A stretch of 64,000 nt of DNA from NCBI GenBank assembly GCA_012842395.1, contig DUSX01000018.1, forward strand, positions 180,283 through 244,282, read 5' to 3'. This stretch comes from Bacillota bacterium. GTDB lineage: Bacteria > Bacillota > SHA-98 > UBA4971. Of the stretch, positions 43,938 through 51,545 are shown piece after piece; position 1 is the stretch's first letter; each line of letters starts with the position of its first letter. A model generated the notes under the pieces. The model made no database searches and had not been told where the DNA came from. It saw nothing but the letters and a program-made list of their open reading frames with translations. Position numbers and translations under genes: made by a program.

Positions 43938-43951
43938 GGCACGGTTCTTGC
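43938..43951 (+). promoter_or_regulatory. Sigma-54 (-24/-12) promoter of the hydrogenase operon
   Basis: GGCACGGTTCTTGC has the invariant GG and GC with 10 bases between them, and matches the YTGGCACG-N4-TTGCW consensus in every core position except the T before GG. The first start codon (nuoE-like) is about 70 bp downstream, and a sigma-54 activator gene is immediately upstream. Confidence 0.8.
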
Positions 43952-44019
43952 TATGGTTGCGGGCGGTAGTTGCGCGGCGGGGGTCGGCGTCCTGCCGCGG
44001 CGACGAAGGAGGAATCGGG

Positions 44020-44514
44020 ATGGCGTGTGAAGAGTGCACATGTTTCGGCGGAGTGTCCGAGGAGCAGAAGGCCAAGGTGAGAGAGATCATCGAGCACTAT
44101 CGGGGAAGGCCCGGCGTGCTCATCCAGGTTCTTCACGAGGCGCAGCAGGTCGTCGGGTACCTGCCCAGGGAGATCCAGACCATGGTGGCGGAGGGGCTCG
44201 GTGTTCCGTTGAGCGAGGTGTACAGCGTGGTTACGTTCTACGCGCTCTTCTCGCTCAAACCCAAAGGGCGGCATCAGATCAGCGTGTGCAAGGGCACAGC
44301 CTGCTACGTGAGGGGCGCTGAAGACATCCTGAAGAAGCTGGAGCAAGACCTGGGCATCCGGGCCAAGGACACCACGAGCGACGGCAAGTTCTCCATGGAG
44401 GTTGTCCGTTGCATGGGCGCGTGCGGCCTCGGCCCGGTGGTGAGGGTCGATGACGACATCTATGCGCGGATGAAGCCGGATAAGCTCAAAGACATCCTTG
44501 CCAAATACGACTAG
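44020..44514 (+). CDS. hydC: NuoE/HydC-like [2Fe-2S] thioredoxin-fold subunit
   Basis: A 164-residue NuoE-family protein. Cluster cysteines are in SVCKGTACYVRG and VRCMGACGLGPVV, the C-x4-C ... C-x3-C pattern of the [2Fe-2S] thioredoxin fold. YLPREIQTMVAEGLGVPLSE is a helical NuoE signature. In trimeric [FeFe]-hydrogenases this small subunit assists the NuoF-like subunit in electron transfer. ATG 44020 has aaggaggaa upstream. An N-terminal CEECTCFGG adds two or three extra cysteines of unknown role. Confidence 0.92.
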   Translation: MACEECTCFGGVSEEQKAKVREIIEHYRGRPGVLIQVLHEAQQVVGYLPREIQTMVAEGLGVPLSEVYSVVTFYALFSLKPKGRHQISVCKGTACYVRGAEDILKKLEQDLGIRAKDTTSDGKFSMEVVRCMGACGLGPVVRVDDDIYARMKPDKLKDILAKYD

Positions 44515-44590
44515 GCGGGGTCACGCGAGGGAGAGTCTTCCGGACCGTCGCGGCGTAACGTCGCCGCCTGAGAGTAAGGAGGCTGGTCAC

Positions 44591-47500
44591 ATGGATTCCT
44601 ACCGTGCGCATGTCCTGGTGTGTGGCGGCGCAGGCTGCGTTTCCTCTGGGTGCAAAGAGGTTCAAGAGGCTTTCGTGGATGAAATAGCAAAGTGCGGCCT
44701 TGCTGGTGAGGTCAGAGTGGTGAGCACCGGGTGCATGGGTCCTTGCGAGCTCGGCCCGGTTGCCATCATATACCCCGAAGGGGTCCTGTACCGGAAGCTC
44801 AGGCCCGAGGATGCCAGGGAGATCGCCCGTGAGCATCTGCTGAAAGGAAGGATAGTCCAGCGCCTGCTGTATGAAGCTCCCGATACCCAGCAGCGGGTAC
44901 CGACATACGGAGACATTACGTTTTTCAACAGGCAGCTCAGGATCGCCCTGCGCAACACCGGCAAGATAGACCCGCTCAACATAGAGGAGTACATCGCTGA
45001 GGACGGTTACGTTGCCCTTGCGAAGGTCCTTACGGAGATGACGCCGGAGCAGGTGGTGGACGTCGTAAAGCGCTCGGGGCTGCGCGGGCGCGGCGGGGCT
45101 GGGTTCCCGACCGGCCTCAAGTGGGATTTCACGCGCAGGGCCAAGGCCGACCAGAAATACGTGGTCTGCAACGCCGACGAGGGTGACCCCGGTGCGTTCA
45201 TGGATAGGAGCGTGCTGGAGGGTGATCCCCACAGTGTCATAGAGGCTATGGCGATCGCAGGCTATGCGGTGGGTGCGTCTCAGGGGTACGTGTACGTGCG
45301 AGCTGAGTACCCCTTGGCAGTCAAGCATCTCACGCACGCCATAATGCAAGCTCGGGAGTACGGAGTGCTGGGCAAGGACATATTCGGGAAGGGGTTCGAC
45401 TTCGACCTTGACATCAGGGTCGGCGCGGGCGCGTTCGTCTGCGGGGAGGAGACGGCGCTCCTGGCCTCGGTGGAGGGGAAGCGTGGTGAACCGCGGCCGA
45501 GGCCCCCGTTCCCGGCAAACGAGGGCCTGTGGGCGAAACCCACTCTCATCAACAACGTCGAGACGTACGCGAACATCCCGCCCATAATCCTGAAAGGGCC
45601 GGAGTGGTTCGCCAGCATCGGCACAGAGAAGAGCAAAGGCACCAAGGTGTTTGCCTTAGCCGGGAAGATAAACAACACGGGCCTCGTCGAGGTGCCGATG
45701 GGTACGTCGCTTGGCGAGATAATCTTCGATATCGGGGGCGGCATCCCAGGCGGCAAGAAATTCAAGGCCGCGCAGACCGGAGGCCCGTCAGGCGGGTGCG
45801 TGCCAGCGGAGTTTCTCAACACCCCCGTTGACTATGAGTCTTTGAAGGAGCTCGGCACGATCATGGGCTCGGGCGGCCTCATCGTCATGGACGAGGACAC
45901 GTGCATGGTCGACCTGGCCCGGTTCTTCCTCGAGTTCACGCAGGACGAATCGTGCGGCAAGTGCGCTCCGTGCCGTATCGGAACGAAGAGGATGCTCGAG
46001 ATCCTGACGAGGATCACGCGCGGCGAGGGACGCGAGGGAGACATCGAACGTCTAGTGAAGCTGGGCACCTGGATCAAGGAGACCGCCCTGTGCGGCCTTG
46101 GCCAGACGGCTCCGAACCCCGTGCTCACCACGATACGGTACTTCAGAGACGAGTATGAGGCTCACATCCGCGACAAGCGGTGTCCGGCGTCGGTGTGCGC
46201 CGCGCTGTTCGAGGCCCCGTGTCAGAACGCGTGCCCGGCCGGGGTCGACGTCCCAAGGTACATCAGCCTGATAAGGCAAAAGAGATATCAGGACGCTGTC
46301 AGGCTCATAAAGGAGAAGAACCCATTCCCAGCGGTGTGCGGGCGGGTATGCACCCACCCGTGCGAGGGCAAGTGCAGGCGGGCTCAGCTGGATGAGGCGG
46401 TAGCCATATGTGAGCTGAAGAGGTTTGCGGCTGATTGGGAGCTCATGAACCCGCTGCCACCGGACCGTCCGGCCGTCCGCAAGGATTCCAAGGTCGCCAT
46501 CATCGGGTCGGGGCCCGCGGGGCTCACAGCCGCGTATTACCTTGCAGGGTTTGGGTACGAGGTCACGGTGTTCGAGGCACTCCCCGAGGCCGGTGGGATG
46601 CTCAGGGTGGGCATTCCCGAGTACCGGCTGCCGAAGGATGTTCTGGACGCGGAGATCCTCGCGATATGCCGCAGGGGCGTCGAGATACGCACCGGGGTCG
46701 CGGTGGGCAAGGACATAACCCTGGAGGAGCTGAAGGCGCAGGGCTATAAGGCGATCTTCATCGCGGTCGGTGCGAACGTCAGCCAGAAGCTGGGCGTGCC
46801 CGGTGAGGACCTCGATGGAGTCATCGGCGCGGTGGAGTTTCTGCGAGAGGTGAACCTAAACGGCCGCCGGAAGGTGGGGAAGAAGGTCGCGGTCATAGGT
46901 GGCGGCAACGCCGCCATAGACGCGGCCCGCACCGCCTTGCGGCTCGGCGCGAAGGAGGTCCACATAATCTACAGGCGGCAGCGGGAGGACATGCCGGCCG
47001 ACAAGTCCGAGATAGCCGAGGCGGAGCGGGAAGGGGTTAAGATCCATTTCCTGACTGCGCCGTCCAGGATGATCGGAAGCGCCGGCAAGCTTACGAACAT
47101 GGAGTGCGTCCGCATGTCTCTTGGCGAGTTCGACCGCACCGGCCGCAGACGCCCTGTCCCGATCGAGGGCTCGGAGTTCGTCATCGACGTGGATACAGTG
47201 ATATCCGCCATCAGCCAAAGGCCGGACGCATCGGTGGTGCCGGCTGGGTCACGAATCGAGGTCACCAAGTGGTCTACGATAGTCGCAGACCCGAGGACCC
47301 GCGCGACCGGCGAGCCCGGCGTCTTCGCCGGTGGAGACTGCGTTAACGGTCCGGACACCGTGATCCAAGCGATCGCAGACGGCAGGCGGGCCGCCGAGGA
47401 AATAGACAAGTTCCTCGGTGGGACCGGGAAGATCCCGGTAAGCCCCGACCTCGGGAGAGAGCTCGCCGGGGAAATCCATGAGGAGCGTATGATCCGTCAG

Positions 47501-47623
47501 CATCCGGAACACCTGCCCGTCTCCGAAAGAAAAGGCAACTTCGATGAGGTCGTATCGAGGCTCAGTGAAGCAGCCGCCCTTTACGAGGCGTCCCGGTGCC
47601 TGCGGTGCGACGTGAAGGACTGA
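44591..47623 (+). CDS. hydB: HydB/NuoF-like flavoprotein fused to a GltD-like NAD(P)/FAD module
   Basis: A 1010-residue multidomain subunit. Residues 1-97 form a thioredoxin-like [2Fe-2S] domain. About 98-450 is the NuoF NADH/FMN domain (RGRGGAGFPTGLKW, NADEGDPGAFMDR, FVCGEETALLASVEGK). About 452-500 is the NuoF [4Fe-4S] site (CGKCAPCRIG). From about 530 a GltD/NfnB-like module begins, with a cysteine-rich helical domain (CQNACPAGVDVP, CGRVCTHPCEGKCRR). FAD motif IIGSGPAGLTAAYYLAGFGY (about 636) and second dinucleotide motif VIGGGNAAIDAARTAL (about 767) follow. The module may bind a second pyridine nucleotide or bring an extra flavin for bifurcation. ATG 44591 has aaggagg upstream. hydA follows after 17 bp. 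Confidence 0.92.
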   Translation: MDSYRAHVLVCGGAGCVSSGCKEVQEAFVDEIAKCGLAGEVRVVSTGCMGPCELGPVAIIYPEGVLYRKLRPEDAREIAREHLLKGRIVQRLLYEAPDTQQRVPTYGDITFFNRQLRIALRNTGKIDPLNIEEYIAEDGYVALAKVLTEMTPEQVVDVVKRSGLRGRGGAGFPTGLKWDFTRRAKADQKYVVCNADEGDPGAFMDRSVLEGDPHSVIEAMAIAGYAVGASQGYVYVRAEYPLAVKHLTHAIMQAREYGVLGKDIFGKGFDFDLDIRVGAGAFVCGEETALLASVEGKRGEPRPRPPFPANEGLWAKPTLINNVETYANIPPIILKGPEWFASIGTEKSKGTKVFALAGKINNTGLVEVPMGTSLGEIIFDIGGGIPGGKKFKAAQTGGPSGGCVPAEFLNTPVDYESLKELGTIMGSGGLIVMDEDTCMVDLARFFLEFTQDESCGKCAPCRIGTKRMLEILTRITRGEGREGDIERLVKLGTWIKETALCGLGQTAPNPVLTTIRYFRDEYEAHIRDKRCPASVCAALFEAPCQNACPAGVDVPRYISLIRQKRYQDAVRLIKEKNPFPAVCGRVCTHPCEGKCRRAQLDEAVAICELKRFAADWELMNPLPPDRPAVRKDSKVAIIGSGPAGLTAAYYLAGFGYEVTVFEALPEAGGMLRVGIPEYRLPKDVLDAEILAICRRGVEIRTGVAVGKDITLEELKAQGYKAIFIAVGANVSQKLGVPGEDLDGVIGAVEFLREVNLNGRRKVGKKVAVIGGGNAAIDAARTALRLGAKEVHIIYRRQREDMPADKSEIAEAEREGVKIHFLTAPSRMIGSAGKLTNMECVRMSLGEFDRTGRRRPVPIEGSEFVIDVDTVISAISQRPDASVVPAGSRIEVTKWSTIVADPRTRATGEPGVFAGGDCVNGPDTVIQAIADGRRAAEEIDKFLGGTGKIPVSPDLGRELAGEIHEERMIRQHPEHLPVSERKGNFDEVVSRLSEAAALYEASRCLRCDVKD

Positions 47624-47640
47624 GGAATGGAGCGTGAGCC

Positions 47641-49368
47641 ATGATGGACATGATTAGTCTCACAATTGACGGTCGCAAGGTGGAAGTCCCGAGAGGCTCG
47701 ACGGTTTTGGATGCTGCGAGGGCGGCCGGGATCGACGTGCCCACTCTCTGTTACCTGAAGGACGTGAACGCCGTCGGCGTGTGCAGGGTCTGTGTGGTGG
47801 AGATCGAGGGTGCGAAGTCCCTCCAGGCCTCGTGCGTCACCCCGGCTGCTCAGGATATGGTCGTTCACACGAACACCCCGGCGGTGCGCGAAGCGCGTCG
47901 CACGGTGCTTGAGCTCATCATATCGAACCATCCTTTCGAGTGCCTCACTTGCGAGCGGAACGGAAACTGCGAGTTGCAGGCGTTGGCTGAAAGGTTCGGG
48001 ACACGCGACATTGAGTACCCGGGCGAACGAGCCAAGTTCCCTGTCGACACGTCGAGCCCGTCCATCGTGCGAGATCCGAACAAGTGCATTCTGTGCAGGC
48101 GTTGCATGAGCGTGTGCCAGAAGGTGCAGACCGTCTTCGCGCTCGCTCCGAACAACAGGGGCTTCGGAACCATGATCGCGCCGGCTTTCGGAGACGAGCT
48201 CATGAGCGCAGTGTGTTCGCTGTGCGGGCAGTGTGTGTTGGTGTGTCCCACGGGGGCGTTGAAGGAACGGGACGAGACGGAGGCTGTGTGGCAGGCCCTC
48301 GCAGACCCATCGAAGCACGTGCTCGTGCAGACCGCCCCCGCTATCCGTGCAAGCATCGGCGAGGAGTGCTGGCTCGAACCCGGCAGCCGGGTCACCGGGC
48401 AGCTCGTAGCTGCCTTACGCAGGCTCGGGTTCGATAGGGTGTTCGACACGGACTTCGCGGCAGACCTCACCATCATGGAAGAGGGGCATGAGTTCCTCCA
48501 GCGCTTGCGCGAAGGCGGCACGTTGCCTCTCATCACGTCGTGCAGCCCAGGCTGGATCAAGTTCATAGAGCACTTCTACCCCGAGCTCCTGCCTCACCTC
48601 TCAACGTGCAAGTCGCCTCAACAGATGTTCGGCGCGGTTGCAAAGACGTACTATGCAGAGAAAGCTGGCATCGACCCGAAGGATATCTTTGTGGTGTCCG
48701 TGATGCCTTGCACTGCCAAGAAGTTTGAGGCCAGGAGGCCGGAGATGACGGCGAGCGGGTATGCCGACGTGGATGCGGTGCTCACCACGAGGGAGCTCGG
48801 GAGGATGATCCGCGAGGCCGGGATAGACCTGGGCTCCCTCGAGCCTGAGGCGTTCGACCCGCCCCTCGGTATGTCCACCGGCGCGGGCGCCATATTCGGG
48901 GTGACGGGCGGCGTGATGGAGGCGGCGCTCCGGACCGTGTCTGAGGTGGTCCTCGACCGCGAGCTGGACGACATCGACTTCGTTCCGGTCAGGGGCTTCG
49001 ATGGGGTGAAGGAAGCAGAGATCGACCTCGATGGAACACACGTTCGCGTCGCAGTCGCGCACGGCCTCGGGAACGCCAGGCGTCTTTTGGAGGGCGTGAA
49101 GAGCGGCGAAGCCAACTACCATTTCATCGAGATAATGGCGTGCCCGGGTGGGTGTATCGGCGGCGGCGGTCAGCCCATACCCACGAACGACGAGATACGA
49201 AAGAAGAGGATCGCGGCCATTTACGAAGAGGATAAGCACATGCCGCTGCGCAAATCGCACCTCAACCCGGCGGTCCAGGAGCTCTACAGGGAATTCCTTG
49301 GGAAACCCCTTAGCGAGAAGGCACACGAGCTCCTGCACACCCACTATCATGCGAGGGCGCGGTTCTGA
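47641..49368 (+). CDS. hydA: [FeFe]-hydrogenase catalytic subunit, HndD/HydA type
   Basis: A 575-residue hydrogenase. N-terminal [2Fe-2S] domain (CYLKDVNAVGVCRVC then ASC), a His/Cys [4Fe-4S] site (H ... CLTCERNGNC), and two [4Fe-4S] clusters (CILCRRCMSVCQ and CSLCGQCVLVCP) form the electron chain. H-cluster motifs are L1 TSCSPGW (Cys301), L2 MPCTAKKFEA (Cys357) and L3 MACPGGCIGGGGQP (Cys501, Cys505). The usual second cysteine of TSCCP is Ser302, a variant I recall in HndD-type enzymes. Together with HydC and HydB it should form a cytoplasmic NAD(P)H- and ferredoxin-linked bifurcating hydrogenase. Maturases HydEFG are not in the window. Confidence 0.94.
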   Translation: MMDMISLTIDGRKVEVPRGSTVLDAARAAGIDVPTLCYLKDVNAVGVCRVCVVEIEGAKSLQASCVTPAAQDMVVHTNTPAVREARRTVLELIISNHPFECLTCERNGNCELQALAERFGTRDIEYPGERAKFPVDTSSPSIVRDPNKCILCRRCMSVCQKVQTVFALAPNNRGFGTMIAPAFGDELMSAVCSLCGQCVLVCPTGALKERDETEAVWQALADPSKHVLVQTAPAIRASIGEECWLEPGSRVTGQLVAALRRLGFDRVFDTDFAADLTIMEEGHEFLQRLREGGTLPLITSCSPGWIKFIEHFYPELLPHLSTCKSPQQMFGAVAKTYYAEKAGIDPKDIFVVSVMPCTAKKFEARRPEMTASGYADVDAVLTTRELGRMIREAGIDLGSLEPEAFDPPLGMSTGAGAIFGVTGGVMEAALRTVSEVVLDRELDDIDFVPVRGFDGVKEAEIDLDGTHVRVAVAHGLGNARRLLEGVKSGEANYHFIEIMACPGGCIGGGGQPIPTNDEIRKKRIAAIYEEDKHMPLRKSHLNPAVQELYREFLGKPLSEKAHELLHTHYHARARF

Positions 49369-49394
49369 CCGAGCGGCGGATGCCCTAGGGCCGT

Positions 49395-49565
49395 TGCAGG
49401 CCGCACGGCCTGATATGAATCGCTACATTCAGGCCCCGGCTCCCGGGTAGCCCCCGGAAGCCGGGCGCCGGGATGTTTCCAGCTCCCAACCTCCTACATG
49501 GGCCGCAGGCATTTCGAGCCAAAGCCTCGCGGCAGCCCGCATCGTGTGATGCGGGCTTCTTTCTG
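49395..49565 (+). ncRNA. Structured leader-like RNA ending in an intrinsic terminator
   Basis: Downstream of hydA several hairpins follow each other: ggcctga/tcaggcc (49407-49435), GC-rich stems at 49436-49470, the segment ctcccaacctcctacatggg, and gccgcaggc/gcctcgcggc (49502-49533). A perfect terminator stem AGCCCGCATC / GATGCGGGCT (49534-49557) with ttctttct ends the region. The layout resembles an aptamer plus expression platform. The ctcccaacctcc and gccgcaggcatttcgagcc segments remind me of the molybdenum-cofactor RNA motif, but no Mo-related gene follows. Confidence 0.4.
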
Positions 49566-49942
49566 TGGTGGAGCACGTCTACAAGCTGCCTGCTGCGGTG
49601 CACGAGCCACCGGCCAGCGCATTTCGCCCGAGACGCGAGGCGCGGGCTGAACCCTCGAGATGAGCTCGGGCGGAGCCTGCGAGCCGAGGGCACGGAGCTT
49701 GCCCGGCTTATGCTCGGGTCCACGGTGACGTGGCGCCGGGCTGACACGATTGCCCCAAGATATGAATTACCTGGTGGGACGAAGAGGAGTTTCACAAGGC
49801 AGTAAGAAGTACTCTATAATCTGAGTCTGTAGATGCAGGGCCCTTGCTTTCATTTGCCCTGCTGCAAAGCGGGTTTGAGTTCCGAGCGCGTAATGCGCGC
49901 CCGGCCGCTATGAGTCTGCCACCCACTGAAGGGGGATTTGCC
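49566..49942. other. Intergenic region without a recognised gene
   Basis: About 375 bp between the terminator and the secreted-protein gene. Open frames on both strands lack ribosome sites and family features. An A+T-richer segment near 49795-49830 may hold the promoter of the next gene. Confidence 0.4.
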
Positions 49943-50755
49943 ATGGGCGGGAATGGTCCGGGCCGGTCCACCGACGGCCGACGGAGAAAGATTCATCTCG
50001 GGATATGGGGGATGCGGGTCTGGGTTCTTGCTGCCCTTCTAGGTGGCCTCGCTGTGCCTATGCGCTTTCAGTCGGGCGTCGCCGAGGCTGGTCCTCCGTC
50101 GTACCTGCTTCAGTACGACATCAAGAAGGGAGAGACCCTGTGGTACCAGGTGCTCATCAGTGAGACCATATACTCAGGGACAAGACGCATGACCAACCTT
50201 TACCGGGAGGACGTCAAGGTCGAGAGCGCTGCCACGGCTGACGGGAAGATCCATCAGACAGTGACCTGTGCCGGCACCGTCACGCCGGAAGGAGGAGAAG
50301 CGCGCAATCTGGAGCCGTTCCGCTATTACCTTACCCTCGAGAGGACGGGGCGGATCCTCGAAGCCGAGGGGCTGAAGCCGTGGGACGGTCGCCAGGTGGA
50401 GACTCTGTGGTTGGCGCAGGTGATCCTGCCCGCGAGGCCTGTCATCGTTGGAGAGAAGTGGACGGTGAACGACGAGCTCTACTCCACCGCAAACGGTGGT
50501 CTTGCTATGGAAAGACGCACTTACGAGTTCGACGGCATCGAGAGGGTGGGCTCTCAGGACGCTTTCAAGGTGAAGTACGAGGCCTCTCGAAAGGGCAGGG
50601 CCAACTCGAGGGACTACACGTATACGGGCACGGGGACGTTCTACCTTTCCTCCGGCAGGCTCGCTAAACTCGAGGCATCTGAGATGGTCACGTATGCAGG
50701 CAACGGGCAGGACACGAAGGTCATAACCATGATCCAAGTGAACCTTGTCAAGTAG
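49943..50755 (+). CDS. Exported protein of unknown function
   Basis: A 270-residue protein I cannot place in a family. A basic N-terminal region is followed by a hydrophobic segment (VWVLAALLGGLAVPMRF) and a likely signal-peptidase site near GVAEAG. The mature part is beta-rich, with YDIKKGETLWYQVLISETIY, a central FRYYLTLERTGRILEAEG and a C-terminal TYTGTGTFYLSSGRLAKLEAS. It resembles in texture other large secreted beta-barrel or lipoprotein-carrier-like domains, without a clear match. The start at ATG 49943 follows gaaggggga; ATG 50011 would give a more typical signal peptide. It appears monocistronic. Confidence 0.7.
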   Translation: MGGNGPGRSTDGRRRKIHLGIWGMRVWVLAALLGGLAVPMRFQSGVAEAGPPSYLLQYDIKKGETLWYQVLISETIYSGTRRMTNLYREDVKVESAATADGKIHQTVTCAGTVTPEGGEARNLEPFRYYLTLERTGRILEAEGLKPWDGRQVETLWLAQVILPARPVIVGEKWTVNDELYSTANGGLAMERRTYEFDGIERVGSQDAFKVKYEASRKGRANSRDYTYTGTGTFYLSSGRLAKLEASEMVTYAGNGQDTKVITMIQVNLVK

Positions 50756-50933
50756 AGGGCAAGACCAAGACGATTTCGGCGTCGCACCGCGGCTCGACGC
50801 ACCGGCGTGCCTGTGGCTCGCCTGCAGCCGTCTGCGGGGCGCCCTGCGCGGCTTTGGACTCGTAACCCTGGTGCTTCCCAAGCATATAAATAGCGAGGAA
50901 CGGCTTTTGCGCGAGGGAGGGGGTGAGCCCAAG

Positions 50934-51101
50934 GTGATCCAGTGCCCCAATTGCGGGACGACGAATCCTGACGGGTCGGAGGTGTGCGAAAAGTGCGGCC
51001 AAGGCCTCCTACCGGGGCCGCAGGTGATAACGCATGACACCCCAAAGCTGCCGTTTATCAAGAGGATTCCCCTTGGTAGGGGACCGGTGCGTCGTGGTTG
51101 A
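50934..51101 (+). CDS. Small zinc-ribbon protein
   Basis: A 55-residue protein with one rubredoxin-like knuckle pair, CPNCGTTNPDGSEVCEKCGQ, typical of zinc-ribbon domains at the start of many uncharacterised Bacillota proteins. The remaining 30 residues, ending PFIKRIPLGRGPVRRG, are basic. GTG 50934 has gggagggggtg about 10 bases upstream. The stop overlaps the -35 element of the ileS promoter. Function unknown; a nucleic-acid or protein contact is possible. Confidence 0.6.
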   Translation: MIQCPNCGTTNPDGSEVCEKCGQGLLPGPQVITHDTPKLPFIKRIPLGRGPVRRG

Positions 51102-51126
51102 CGCGGTGACGCTGCTATGGTAGACT
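51098..51126 (+). promoter_or_regulatory. Sigma-A-type promoter of ileS
   Basis: TTGACG (51098-51103) and TAGACT (51121-51126) separated by 17 bp, upstream of the T-box leader. Confidence 0.7.
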
Positions 51127-51149
51127 AAGCCTAGTCAGATTATGGTGAC

Positions 51150-51480
51150 TGGGTCAAAGCCGATAAGTGGCAACGACGATGAGAGGGAAGAGTAGGCCGC
51201 CACTGGAGTGAAGCGAACCGGGGCCGGTGGGAGCCGGGGCTCGGCGGCTGCCGAAAATCACCCTTGAGTTGCGGTGCGAAATCGGCCAAGATGCCTGCGG
51301 TGGAGGCCGAGAGTAGACGCCGCCGGATCCTCCCGATAGAGAGGCAGGGCATGCGTATACCTGAGGTGGCCTCAGGTGACCTGTGCCCGCGAGAGGGCCG
51401 CGAGAGATGCGGTCAACCCGGGTGGTACCGCGGGAGGTTTGCCTCCCGTCCCTTGTTGTGGGACGGGAGGCTTTTGATTC
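51150..51480 (+). ncRNA. T-box leader of ileS
   Basis: A tRNA-sensing leader. Typical parts are the gatgagagggaagagtag segment (51178-51196), a specifier region with ATC (Ile codon) at 51257-51259, the purine-rich gagagtagacgccg stretch, and the T-box core gggtggtaccgcgg (51420-51433). A terminator stem GCCTCCCGTCCC / GGGACGGGAGGC (51441-51452 with 51460-51471) then TTTT competes with the antiterminator. Uncharged tRNA-Ile should promote read-through into ileS. Confidence 0.93.
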
Positions 51481-51545
51481 CTAGTAGCAAGATGACCGAG
51501 GCGGAGGTCTTTGAGTGAAGTGGTGTTGCAGGGAGGTTTGCTGCT

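Noticed and set aside
43614..44030. 138-residue plus-strand ORF before hydC
   Set aside because: Its composition looks like random high-G+C frame and it would overlap the -24/-12 promoter and the hydC start.
43227..44090. 287-residue minus-strand ORF in the hydrogenase control region
   Set aside because: Low-complexity Arg/Pro/Ala composition, no start site, and it runs through a repeat copy and the sigma-54 promoter.
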